Assembly: GCA_022774755.1 (NCBI GenBank)
Contig: JALFLK010000029.1
Location: forward strand, 62,001 to 126,000
Direction of reading: 5' to 3'
Origin: a bacterium
GTDB taxonomy: Bacteria; Bacillota; Clostridia; Oscillospirales; Acutalibacteraceae
Length of the DNA: 64,000 nt
In this document: positions 17,077 to 25,005 of the stretch, in pieces
Layout: every line of letters starts with the position of its first letter
Numbering within the stretch: the stretch's first letter is position 1
Notes under the pieces: model-generated
The model's database searches: none
What the model saw: only the letters and a program-made list of their open reading frames with translations
Told to the model about the DNA's origin: nothing
Program-made: the position numbers and the translations under genes

Positions 17077-17302
17077 AATTTATTCCTCCTAAATTAGAAT
17101 AAAATTTACCGTCTTTAGTTTAACACATAAAATCAAGATTGTAAAGATTAAAATCAATAATTTGTGTAAAAAATTTATAAATTTTTTTAAAAAGCCCTGA
17201 AAATGCACTTTTAATCCCTTATTTGTCCTAAAAGACTTGAAAGACTTGAGGCAAAATTGTATAATTAAGCAAAACTATTTGTTTATTTAGCAGGGGATTA
17301 TT

Positions 17303-18217
17303 ATGGATATTAAAGAATTACAGGAAGAAATTGTTAAATTAAAGAAAGAAAAAGATGTCTGCATTCTGGCGCACAGCTATCAGGCTCACGAGATTTTAGA
17401 GGTTGCAGATTATACAGGCGACTCTTACAAGCTGAGCGTTGACGCATCAAAATGCCCGAATAAGACAATTCTTATGTGCGGAGTGCGCTTTATGGCGGAA
17501 ACCTGCAAAATTCTCTCTCCGCAAAAAAAGGTGTTGCTTGCAAATCCCATCGCAGGCTGTTCTATGGCTGACCAGATGGATAAAATGCTTATATCTCAGG
17601 TTAAAGAAAAATACCCAGATTATACGGTAGTGGCTTACATTAACACAACGGCAGATTTAAAAACAATTTGTGATGTATGCGTAACTTCTTCTTCTGCGGT
17701 TAAAATATGTAAGAAAATAGAAAACGATAAAATCTTATTTATACCCGACTGCAATCTGGGAGATTTTGTGGCAAAGCAGGTTCCCGAGAAGACCTTTAAG
17801 CTGTTGTCGGGTGGGTGTCCTATTCACGCCTGCGTAAACGTTGACGATGTTAAAAAGGCAAAAGAGGCTCACCCTGACGCACTTTTGCTGGTACATCCCG
17901 AGTGTACTCCGGAGGTTGTTAAGCTTGCAGACTATGTGGGTTCAACATCGGGAATTATGGAATATGCAAAAAACAGCGACGCAAAGGAATTTATAATCGG
18001 AACAGAAATTTCAATAGCTGAGCATTTGCAGTATGCTCTCCCCGATAAAAGGTTCTACTACCTTTCACTTAAACTCATTTGCCCTAATATGAAGGCGACA
18101 ACGCTTACGGATGTTTACGACTGCCTGAGCGGAAACGCCGGAGAGGAAATAGAGCTTGATAATCAGACAATAACAGACGCTAAAAGATGCATTGACGAGA
18201 TGATAAGGCTGGGATAA
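17303..18217 (+). CDS. nadA: Quinolinate synthase NadA
   Basis: NadA condenses iminoaspartate with dihydroxyacetone phosphate to quinolinate in NAD synthesis, using an oxygen-sensitive [4Fe-4S] cluster. The 304 residues show AHSYQAHEILEVADYTGDS and the three cluster cysteines in CGVRFMAET (Cys59), SGGCPIH (Cys172) and ICPNMK (Cys260). The ATG follows AGGGGATTATT. No nadB or nadC stands beside it, unlike the common nadABC operon, so NAD synthesis genes are split in this genome. mnmA begins two bases after its stop, so both share one transcript. Both enzymes depend on cysteine or sulfur chemistry. Confidence 0.95.
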   Translation: MDIKELQEEIVKLKKEKDVCILAHSYQAHEILEVADYTGDSYKLSVDASKCPNKTILMCGVRFMAETCKILSPQKKVLLANPIAGCSMADQMDKMLISQVKEKYPDYTVVAYINTTADLKTICDVCVTSSSAVKICKKIENDKILFIPDCNLGDFVAKQVPEKTFKLLSGGCPIHACVNVDDVKKAKEAHPDALLLVHPECTPEVVKLADYVGSTSGIMEYAKNSDAKEFIIGTEISIAEHLQYALPDKRFYYLSLKLICPNMKATTLTDVYDCLSGNAGEEIELDNQTITDAKRCIDEMIRLG

Positions 18218-18219
18218 AA

Positions 18220-19293
18220 ATGTCAAAAAAAGCCCTGGTGGCTATGAGCGGAGGAGTTGACAGCTCTGTTGCCGCTTACCTTACAAAAGAAATGGGTTAC
18301 TCCCCTATCGGAGTGACAATGAAGCTCTTTGACAACGAAGACATCGGCCTTGTCAGGGAAAAGACCTGCTGTTCCCTTGAGGATATTGAGGACGCACGCT
18401 CGGTTGCGTACAAGCTTGATGTTCCCTACTATGTTTTTAACTTTAAAGCTAATTTCAAAGAAAATGTTATAGACCGGTTTATTGAAGCCTACAAAACCGG
18501 TGCAACCCCCAACCCGTGCATTGACTGCAACAGATGTTTGAAATTTGAAAAACTGATGCAGAGAGCCTCAGAGCTTGACTGTGATTATGTTGTTACGGGT
18601 CATTACGGAATTATTTTTTATGACGAAGCAAGCAAAAGATATATTCTTAAAAAATCGGTGGATTCTTCAAAGGATCAAAGCTATGTGCTGTATTCACTAA
18701 CCCAGCAACAGCTTTCAAAAACTCTGCTCCCATTGGGAAGTATGACTAAAGATGAAACGAGAAAAATCGCCGAAGAGATGGGCTTTGTTAATTCAAAGAA
18801 AAAGGACAGTCAGGACATTTGCTTTGTGCCTGACGGCGACTATGCTAAATTTATTGAAGAATACTCAAACACAAAATTCCCCTGCGGCGATTTTGTTGAC
18901 ACAAATGGAAATGTTTTGGGCAGACACAAGGGAATTATCCGCTATACAATAGGTCAGCGCAAGGGCTTGGGGCTTGCCCTGCCCCGCCCTATGTATGTTA
19001 AAGAAAAAAATGTTGAGGAGAACAAGGTTGTTCTCTGCGACAATGAGGAGCTTTTTTCAAAGGAGCTGTACGCAAAGGACATTAACCTTATCACCTGCGA
19101 CAAAATCGAGCGTCCCGTACGCCTGAAAGCCAAGGTAAGATACAAACAGGAGGAACAGTGGGCGATTGCGGAGCAAGTAGATAATGACCGACTGCACATA
19201 GTATTCGAACAACCTCAGAGAGCTATTTCAAAGGGACAGGCGGTTGTCCTTTACGACGGCGATATTGTGGTCGGCGGAGGCACAATAGAATAA
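18220..19293 (+). CDS. mnmA: tRNA 2-thiouridylase MnmA
   Basis: MnmA puts sulfur on U34 of the Lys, Glu and Gln tRNAs. The PP-loop ATP site is AMSGGVDSS at the N-terminus. The catalytic cysteine Cys100 is in NPCIDCN, and the second, Cys201, is in SQDICF. The central tRNA-binding region and the C-terminal barrel (YTIGQRKGLGL, then VRYKQEE) are complete, at 357 residues. It is tightly coupled to nadA and ends at the hairpin at 19302. No cysteine desulfurase gene is adjacent to supply sulfur, although one often is. Confidence 0.96.
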   Translation: MSKKALVAMSGGVDSSVAAYLTKEMGYSPIGVTMKLFDNEDIGLVREKTCCSLEDIEDARSVAYKLDVPYYVFNFKANFKENVIDRFIEAYKTGATPNPCIDCNRCLKFEKLMQRASELDCDYVVTGHYGIIFYDEASKRYILKKSVDSSKDQSYVLYSLTQQQLSKTLLPLGSMTKDETRKIAEEMGFVNSKKKDSQDICFVPDGDYAKFIEEYSNTKFPCGDFVDTNGNVLGRHKGIIRYTIGQRKGLGLALPRPMYVKEKNVEENKVVLCDNEELFSKELYAKDINLITCDKIERPVRLKAKVRYKQEEQWAIAEQVDNDRLHIVFEQPQRAISKGQAVVLYDGDIVVGGGTIE

Positions 19294-19301
19294 TTTTCTT
19301 T

Positions 19302-19330
19302 GGGAACGGTCTTCCGTTCCCCTTTTATTT
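19302..19330 (+). terminator. Terminator of nadA-mnmA
   Basis: GGGAACGG pairs with CCGTTCCC around TCTT, followed by CTTTTATTT. Confidence 0.9.
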
Positions 19331-19375
19331 ATAGTGACATATATATAATTACATAAACGAAATAAATATATAAAG

Positions 19376-19405
19376 AAAACAGACCTTATTTCAAGGTCTG
19401 TTTTT
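19376..19405. terminator. Bidirectional terminator before the flavodoxin lipoprotein gene
   Basis: AAAACAGACCTT (19376-19387) pairs with AAGGTCTGTTTT (19393-19404). T-runs flank it on both strands. It mainly ends the minus-strand gene at 19456. Confidence 0.85.
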
Positions 19406-19455
19406 CTGTTATTATTCTTGATAAGCAGCTGTATAACTTTTTTGATAAAAGGAAA

Positions 19456-20151
19456 TTACTCGCTTTTTGGGGCAACTCCTAATTCCTCAAGCCAGCTCAT
19501 AACCTGGGGCTTACATTCCGAAGCGGTATTTTTGGACACGCTCAAAATGTTTTCATTTACATTTGCGCCTGGCTCAAGCTCTTTTATTGTATTAACCGTG
19601 CCGCAGGGACCGGAGCCGTCTTCAACGCAGAAGGGAATAATTGTTTTTCCCGACAGGTCGTACTGGTCAAAGAAGGTATACATAATCATAGGCATATCAT
19701 CCCACCACACAGGGAATCCAACATACACCGTGCTGTACTGGTCCATATTCGTAAGCTTGTCCGCAATGGCAGGACGAGCTTTATCGGTTTGTTCCTTTTT
19801 AGTTTGTCCCGTAAGGCTTCTGTGGTCTGTGGGATATGCAGTTTGGGGAACAATACGGAAGATATCACTGCCTGTTGCGTCTTTAATAAGATGAGCCACA
19901 TACTGCGTTCCGCCGACTTCTTTACCGTCAATGACAAATTTACTCTTATCCTCTTCTTTATTGACATTATTTACGTTGGTTTTCTCTGGCATGGAAAAAT
20001 ACACAACAAGGGTGTCAACCTGGGAAATTTCTTTATCAGGAGTCTGGTTAAGCGACCCGGCCTGTCCGCCGGAGGCTGAATTTGAACATCCGCAGGAAGC
20101 CAGCGTGCACATAATAATCGCCGTAAGAATAATTGAAATAATCTTTTTCAT
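19456..20151 (-). CDS. Flavodoxin-like lipoprotein
   Basis: This exported lipoprotein of 231 residues starts at MKKIISII (20151) and has a lipobox ending in LASCGC. The mature domain is a flavodoxin fold of the Flavodoxin_4 type: VVYFSMPE replaces the usual FMN phosphate loop, and FPVWWDDMPMIMYTFFDQYDLSGKTIIPFCVEDGSG is very characteristic. Such proteins may use FMN in electron transfer outside the cell membrane. Part of the phosphate loop carries an insertion (NVNNVNKEEDKSKF), so FMN affinity is uncertain. The next gene upstream is a LysR regulator on the same strand, separated by about 100 bases. Confidence 0.87.
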   Translation of the reverse strand: MKKIISIILTAIIMCTLASCGCSNSASGGQAGSLNQTPDKEISQVDTLVVYFSMPEKTNVNNVNKEEDKSKFVIDGKEVGGTQYVAHLIKDATGSDIFRIVPQTAYPTDHRSLTGQTKKEQTDKARPAIADKLTNMDQYSTVYVGFPVWWDDMPMIMYTFFDQYDLSGKTIIPFCVEDGSGPCGTVNTIKELEPGANVNENILSVSKNTASECKPQVMSWLEELGVAPKSE

Positions 20152-20254
20152 CTGTTTTTTCTCCTTAGTAAGCATATGATATATGATAAATTTATATTGA
20201 AATTAAGTCAAGAGTCAATTTAAACAAAGAAATACATATAAAACAAAATTTCAC

Positions 20255-21160
20255 CTACAAATCGTAGCCGTCTTTGTAATCATTATTCAAAGAAAAGTCC
20301 TTAACAATTGACAAAAACAGGTTTGCCGCAGGATTGGAAAGACCTTTTCTGTACGCCGCCACAAATGTGAGATTTGTATCAAGCATATCAATTTCGTAAG
20401 ATGCAATATCCTCGCTTGACTGCAATTTTACAAGCTCCGTCGGCAGTACCGAAATTCCAAGCCCTGCGCTTACGGCTATCATAACCGACTTTATGCTGTC
20501 GTAACAGCTTATTGAGGGTGAAAGATGACAGGTTCTGAAAATATCCATAATCTCCATATATAAAATCGGACTAACATTTTCGGACAAAAGCACAAACCTC
20601 TCCCCCTGTAAATCCTTCAGATCGCCTCGCTTTATGGGAAAATTGTTGGGACAAATCAGACTTAGGGTTTCTGTGTGGGTTACGACAGAGCGGATTTCAT
20701 CATTTTCAGGGAGCATATCTCTGAGCATAAAGTGAAAATCATATGCAGTATCGGAAAGATACTGAGAATTTTCGTTTCCGCTGATTTCCTGTAATTCTAC
20801 GGCTATATCAGGATACATTGCCGAAAATTGTTTAAGACATTTTTTGGCAAATGCACCTGACACGGCGTCAAAGGTAATTGAGATTTTTCCCATACCGCCT
20901 TTATTCATCCTGTTTATAGCTGACTTTGCCTTTTGAAGGTTTTCCATTATCTCAATGGCATAGGGCAAAAGCGCTTTTCCCTCATTTGTCAGCATAACGT
21001 CACGGCGGTTGCGTACAAAGAGCTTTACTCCGAATTCTTTTTCAAGCTCGCCGATGTACCTGCTGACGGTTGACTGTGAAACAAAGCTCTGCCTTGCGGC
21101 CTCCGAAAAATTCAGCGTTCGTGCAACGGAAATAAAACAGCTTATCTGGTTAAAATCCAA
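20255..21160 (-). CDS. LysR family transcriptional regulator
   Basis: The 301-residue protein has the LysR winged HTH at the N-terminus (FISVARTLNFSEAARQSFVSQSTVSRYIGELE, residues about 9-41) and a periplasmic-binding-like effector domain behind it. It starts at a TTG (21160) preceded by a strong GGAGG site. It is divergent from the ketosynthase/ligase/thioesterase operon across 188 bases, the usual layout for a LysR activator and its target. The intervening DNA carries a 10-bp direct repeat and a good promoter. The effector might be an acyl-CoA or a fatty acid, judged only from the neighbours. Confidence 0.92.
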   Translation of the reverse strand: MDFNQISCFISVARTLNFSEAARQSFVSQSTVSRYIGELEKEFGVKLFVRNRRDVMLTNEGKALLPYAIEIMENLQKAKSAINRMNKGGMGKISITFDAVSGAFAKKCLKQFSAMYPDIAVELQEISGNENSQYLSDTAYDFHFMLRDMLPENDEIRSVVTHTETLSLICPNNFPIKRGDLKDLQGERFVLLSENVSPILYMEIMDIFRTCHLSPSISCYDSIKSVMIAVSAGLGISVLPTELVKLQSSEDIASYEIDMLDTNLTFVAAYRKGLSNPAANLFLSIVKDFSLNNDYKDGYDL

Positions 21161-21188
21161 ACCTACACCTCCAAACAGGGCATATTAT

Positions 21189-21280
21189 ACACAACTATGC
21201 ACAACTAAGATTATATGTTTTTAATCATTTAATATTTGCATTATAAACTGTGTTGACAGCTTTCCAATATGTGGTATAAT
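21189..21280 (+). promoter_or_regulatory. Divergent control region with direct repeats and fabF-operon promoter
   Basis: ACACAACTAT (21189-21198) and GCACAACTAA (21199-21208) are adjacent 10-bp direct repeats close to the LysR start and could be regulator sites. Further right, TTGACA (21253-21258) and TATAAT (21275-21280) are 16 bases apart and form a near-consensus promoter towards the ketosynthase gene. Confidence 0.65.
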
Positions 21281-21348
21281 TCAATTATAGCATAAGTATA
21301 TGCAAAATGTAAATAACAAATACAAATTCATTTACAGGGGGACGTATA

Positions 21349-22569
21349 ATGCCAAAAATTGTTATCACCGGAATGGGAGCCGTTACTCCGGTAGGAATCG
21401 GACTTGACACATACTGGAAAAATATTACATCCGGAAAGTCGGGAATTGAGCGCATCAAATCCTTTGACCCCGGAGAGCTTGCCGTTCAGATTGCAGGAGA
21501 AATCAAGGACTTTTCCCCGGGAGATTATATGCCCAAGGACCTTATAAGAAAGACAGACCCGTTTATGCAGTATGCTTACATCTCTGCCGGAGAGGCGCTG
21601 AGAATGTCGGGCATTGAAATTGAGCCTGAAAAAACAGGTATTGTTATGGGCACAGCAATGAGTGGTATTGCAACTATTGCATACACACAAGAGGCATTGA
21701 CGGGTGCTTCTCACAAAAAAGTTGGTCCCAGATTTATTCCCAAAATTCTCGGCAATATTGCCGCCGCCAACATTGCCATTGAGTACAACATTCAGGGTCC
21801 CAGCTTTACGGTAAGCACAGCCTGTTCGTCAGGCGGCGACGCAATTAACACCGCGGCTATGTGCATAAGTTCAGGCAAAGCAGAGGTTATGCTGGCTGTG
21901 GGTGCCGAATCCGTGCTTTGCCCCTTAGTAATATACAGTCTTGCGAATGCTAAGGCACTTTCGAGAAATAACGAAAATCCCTCGGAGGCAAGCAAGCCTT
22001 TCGACGCAAGCCGTGATGGATTTGTCATCGGTGAAGGCGGCGGTGCAATTTTGCTTGAAACCGAAGAACACGCACTTAAAAGGGGTGCGAAAATTTACGG
22101 AGAGCTTTTGGGATGCGGCAACACCTGCGACGCTTATCATGTTACCGCTCCTCATCCGGAAGGACGAGGAGCCGCCGAATGTATGCGTATTGCGCTTAAA
22201 GACGCCGGAATTACAGCTGATAAAGTAGGCTATGTTAATGCTCACGGCACTGCAACTCCCAAAGGCGATTCGGTGGAAATTCAGGCTATCAAAAATGTAT
22301 TCGGAAGTCATCTGCCTGTTGTAAGTTCAACAAAGGGCGCAACCGGACATATGATGGGCGCAGGCGGAATCACCGAGGTTATTACCTGTGTAAAAGCCAT
22401 TGAAACAGGAATTATTCCCCCCACAATCAACCTTAGTCAGCCTGACGATAACGAAATCGACTTCGTTCCCAACAAAGCAAAGAGCATCAGCGTTGAGATT
22501 GCAATGTCAAACGCTTTTGGATTCGGCGGACAGAATTCCAGCATTATTGTAGGAAAATACAAGGGATAA
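21349..22569 (+). CDS. Beta-ketoacyl-ACP synthase, FabF type
   Basis: This condensing enzyme of the KAS II family adds a malonyl-derived C2 unit to an acyl chain carried on ACP. The 406 residues contain the complete Cys-His-His triad: Cys159 in STACSSG, His299 in NAHGTAT and His334 in GATGHMMG. The protein is full length with a normal C-terminal NAFGFGGQNSS. It is not in a fab cluster. It starts an operon with an acyl-adenylate ligase and a thioesterase under a divergent LysR gene. This points to a dedicated or secondary lipid pathway rather than general fatty acid synthesis (inference). No ACP is encoded here. Confidence 0.93.
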   Translation: MPKIVITGMGAVTPVGIGLDTYWKNITSGKSGIERIKSFDPGELAVQIAGEIKDFSPGDYMPKDLIRKTDPFMQYAYISAGEALRMSGIEIEPEKTGIVMGTAMSGIATIAYTQEALTGASHKKVGPRFIPKILGNIAAANIAIEYNIQGPSFTVSTACSSGGDAINTAAMCISSGKAEVMLAVGAESVLCPLVIYSLANAKALSRNNENPSEASKPFDASRDGFVIGEGGGAILLETEEHALKRGAKIYGELLGCGNTCDAYHVTAPHPEGRGAAECMRIALKDAGITADKVGYVNAHGTATPKGDSVEIQAIKNVFGSHLPVVSSTKGATGHMMGAGGITEVITCVKAIETGIIPPTINLSQPDDNEIDFVPNKAKSISVEIAMSNAFGFGGQNSSIIVGKYKG

Positions 22570-22632
22570 GTTGTTTAAAATACAATTTGAAGTCAATAAT
22601 CAGTTATTATACGGAATATACGGAGGAATACA

Positions 22633-24291
22633 ATGAATTCAACTTACGACGTAGAGGCATTTAAAAAAGAATTTGAACAGAGCTTTACATGGCTTAACGG
22701 TTTTATGAGAAACGTAATGCGTTTTTCTGAAAAAGAAGCCTTGTTAGACCCTGCTTCCGGAAGAAAATGGAGTTACAAACAGCTCAACGAAATGTGCAAT
22801 AAGCTTGCAAACGCTCTGCGAAAAAGCGGTGTCAAAAAAAACGATGTTGTAACATATCAACTTTTTAACTCACCTGAATTTGTATATTCATACATTGCTC
22901 CGCAAAAAATCGGAGCAATCAACAATCCTATTAACTACAACCTGTCGCCGGGAGAAACTTCGCAGATTATCGACCACAATCAGCCTTTGATATATATTTA
23001 TGACAGCGAGATAAAAGAAACCGCAGTTAAAGCGCTTGAAATGTGCAAAAACAAGCCTGCGATTGTGCTTATGGCGATTACAAACAACAAAGAGGCAAGC
23101 TGTCCACAAGGACATATTCTTTTTGATGACTATATAAGTGATTCATCATCAGACAATCCCATACTTGAAAATGTCAGCATTTATGACGAGGTTACAAGGC
23201 TCCAAACCTCAGGAACCACGGGACTTCCCAAAGGCGTTCCCCTTAACAATGCAAACGAGGTGCTTTCTGCCCACGATGTTCTGATGCACTTCCCTCTTAA
23301 TCCCAATGACAAAACAATGAATATGACCCCGTGGTTTCACCGAGGAGGTCTTCACTCCGGCGGACCAACACCTACCCTTTATGCCGGAGGTGAGGTTATT
23401 GTTATGAGGACATTCCAGCCAAAGCTCTGCCTTGAATATGTTGAAAAATACAAGATTACTTTCTTAATCGGCGTGCCTGCGGTACTTGGGGTGCTTGCAA
23501 GCAGACAGGAGAAAAAGCCCTGTGACCTTTCAACATTGAAAGGTATTATCACAATGGGAAGTCCTCTTGAACGAGCCGCCTGCATAAGATTCCAGAATAT
23601 GCTTACGCCGAACATTTTTAACGGCTACGGCACAACGGAAACTTTCTGGAACACATTTCTCCGCCCTTATGATTTGCCGCTTATGTCGGGAACCGCAGGA
23701 CGCTCCTGCACCGACGACGATGTTCGAGTTGTTAAGGCTTATGAGGACAGAAAAGCAGAGCCCGATAACCTTGTTGCAACAAACAACAAAGAAGTTGGCG
23801 AAATAATCATTAAATCACCTGCCAAAACAACTTTCAGCTACTACAAAAATCCTGAGGCTACTGAAATGAAGTACAAAAACGGCTGGTTTTACACCGGTGA
23901 TTTGGGAACATGGGATTCAAAACAGTTTGTTACGGTTGTAGGCAGAAAAGACGATATGATAATAAGCGCAGGAGAAAATATTTATCCTACTAAGATTGAA
24001 GAAGTAATTAACGAATTTGACAAGGTTGAGGAGTGCATTGTAACGGCTGTTCCCGACCGTGCAAGGGGCGAAGCTGTGACGGCATATGTTATTCCGAAGG
24101 ACGACAGCCTTACCGTTGCAGAGCTTAACGAATACTGCTCCAATCATCCTATGCTATCTAAGTACCAGTGCCCCAGGTATTACAGATTCGTAAGCGAACT
24201 GCCGAGAACGGCAACAGGCAAAAAACAACACTTTAAAATCAAACAACAGGCTGAGGAAGATTTGAAAAACGGCTTGCTGATGAGGAAGTAA
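22633..24291 (+). CDS. AMP-dependent acyl-CoA/acyl-acid ligase
   Basis: The 552-residue enzyme belongs to the ANL adenylate-forming superfamily, which activates carboxylic acids to acyl-AMP and then to a thioester. Visible motifs are the P-loop TSGTTGLPKGVP (about residue 193), GYGTTE in the middle, YTGDLGTWD (A7) and GRKDDMIISAGENIYPTKIEE (A8), ending with the catalytic lysine in PRTATGKKQHF. It follows the ketosynthase by 63 bases with its own GGAGG site. The substrate may be a fatty or aromatic acid. Sequence alone does not separate CoA from ACP as acceptor. Confidence 0.93.
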   Translation: MNSTYDVEAFKKEFEQSFTWLNGFMRNVMRFSEKEALLDPASGRKWSYKQLNEMCNKLANALRKSGVKKNDVVTYQLFNSPEFVYSYIAPQKIGAINNPINYNLSPGETSQIIDHNQPLIYIYDSEIKETAVKALEMCKNKPAIVLMAITNNKEASCPQGHILFDDYISDSSSDNPILENVSIYDEVTRLQTSGTTGLPKGVPLNNANEVLSAHDVLMHFPLNPNDKTMNMTPWFHRGGLHSGGPTPTLYAGGEVIVMRTFQPKLCLEYVEKYKITFLIGVPAVLGVLASRQEKKPCDLSTLKGIITMGSPLERAACIRFQNMLTPNIFNGYGTTETFWNTFLRPYDLPLMSGTAGRSCTDDDVRVVKAYEDRKAEPDNLVATNNKEVGEIIIKSPAKTTFSYYKNPEATEMKYKNGWFYTGDLGTWDSKQFVTVVGRKDDMIISAGENIYPTKIEEVINEFDKVEECIVTAVPDRARGEAVTAYVIPKDDSLTVAELNEYCSNHPMLSKYQCPRYYRFVSELPRTATGKKQHFKIKQQAEEDLKNGLLMRK

Positions 24292-24301
24292 GGAGCATTT
24301 T

Positions 24302-24730
24302 ATGTGTAATTATGTTTTTAAAAGACGTGCAAATTACTACGAAACCGACAAGATGGGCATTGTCCACCATACAAACTACATCAGATATTTTGAAGAAGCA
24401 AGGATTGACTTTATGAGGTCCATTGGCTGTTCCTGCAAGGCTTTGGAGGAACAGAACGTTATGATCCCTGTTGTGGACGCTTATGCAAAATATCATAAAT
24501 CTGTTTTGTTTGACGACGAAATGCTCATTACTCCAAGGCTTGTAAAATTCAACGGTGCAAAAATGGTTTTCAGTTATGAAATCCGTCTTGCCGAAACCGG
24601 CGAGCTTGCCGTTACCGGTCGTACAAGCCACTGCTTTGTTACCTTTGACCAGCGCAAGCCCATAAGCATTAAGAGAAAATATCCCGATGAATATCAGGCT
24701 ATGGTTGGGCATCTTGAGCCGGAGGAATAA
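24302..24730 (+). CDS. Acyl-CoA thioesterase, 4HBT hot-dog fold
   Basis: This 142-residue hot-dog protein is similar to YbgC and 4-hydroxybenzoyl-CoA thioesterases. The active-site motif YYETDKMGIVHHTNYIRYFEEAR (about residues 13-35) carries the catalytic aspartate in the usual place. A TAAGGAG site precedes the ATG and only ten bases separate it from the ligase, so it is the third gene of the operon. It may release the product or edit wrong acyl groups. Its stop codon is the first of a short tandem repeat (24721-24785). Confidence 0.93.
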   Translation: MCNYVFKRRANYYETDKMGIVHHTNYIRYFEEARIDFMRSIGCSCKALEEQNVMIPVVDAYAKYHKSVLFDDEMLITPRLVKFNGAKMVFSYEIRLAETGELAVTGRTSHCFVTFDQRKPISIKRKYPDEYQAMVGHLEPEE

Positions 24731-24785
24731 TAATCGGAGAAATAATAATCGTGGGAATAATAATCGGGGGGGAATAATAATAACC
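24721..24785. repeat. Short tandem repeat behind the thioesterase gene
   Basis: Four imperfect units of about 15-18 bases share the core GAATAATAATCG. The first unit contains the stop codon of the thioesterase, and a run of seven G stands before the last unit. It looks like replication slippage. Confidence 0.8.
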
Positions 24786-24858
24786 TCCCATTGCTTTAAA
24801 TTAAAAGAGCGTTTTAGAAATTCTCGTTCCTGCCGAGAAATACTAACAGATACGGAAT

Positions 24859-24962
24859 AAAAAAGTCGAGCACCTCGACCCGCAATCCGTGCAGACAGCT
24901 TTTGCTGAAAACTGCCTTTTATGCCCGAGCACAGCCTAGCAATTTCCTATAACGCAAAAAAA
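24859..24962 (-). repeat. Dispersed terminator-associated repeat, copy B
   Basis: A full copy with the same order of blocks as copy A. The opening inverted repeat is GTCGAG-CAC-CTCGAC and one CCGAGC block has changed to CCTAGC. On the minus strand it starts directly in the T-tract of the pullulanase terminator. Confidence 0.9.
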
Positions 24963-24987
24963 TCCACCGTTTCCGGTGGATTTTTTA
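24955..24987. terminator. Terminator of the dockerin pullulanase gene
   Basis: ATCCACCG pairs with CGGTGGAT (24962-24981) around TTTC. Runs of A and T on both sides allow action in both directions, between convergent genes. Confidence 0.92.
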
Positions 24988-25005
24988 TTTTATTAAGTTT
25001 TTGAA

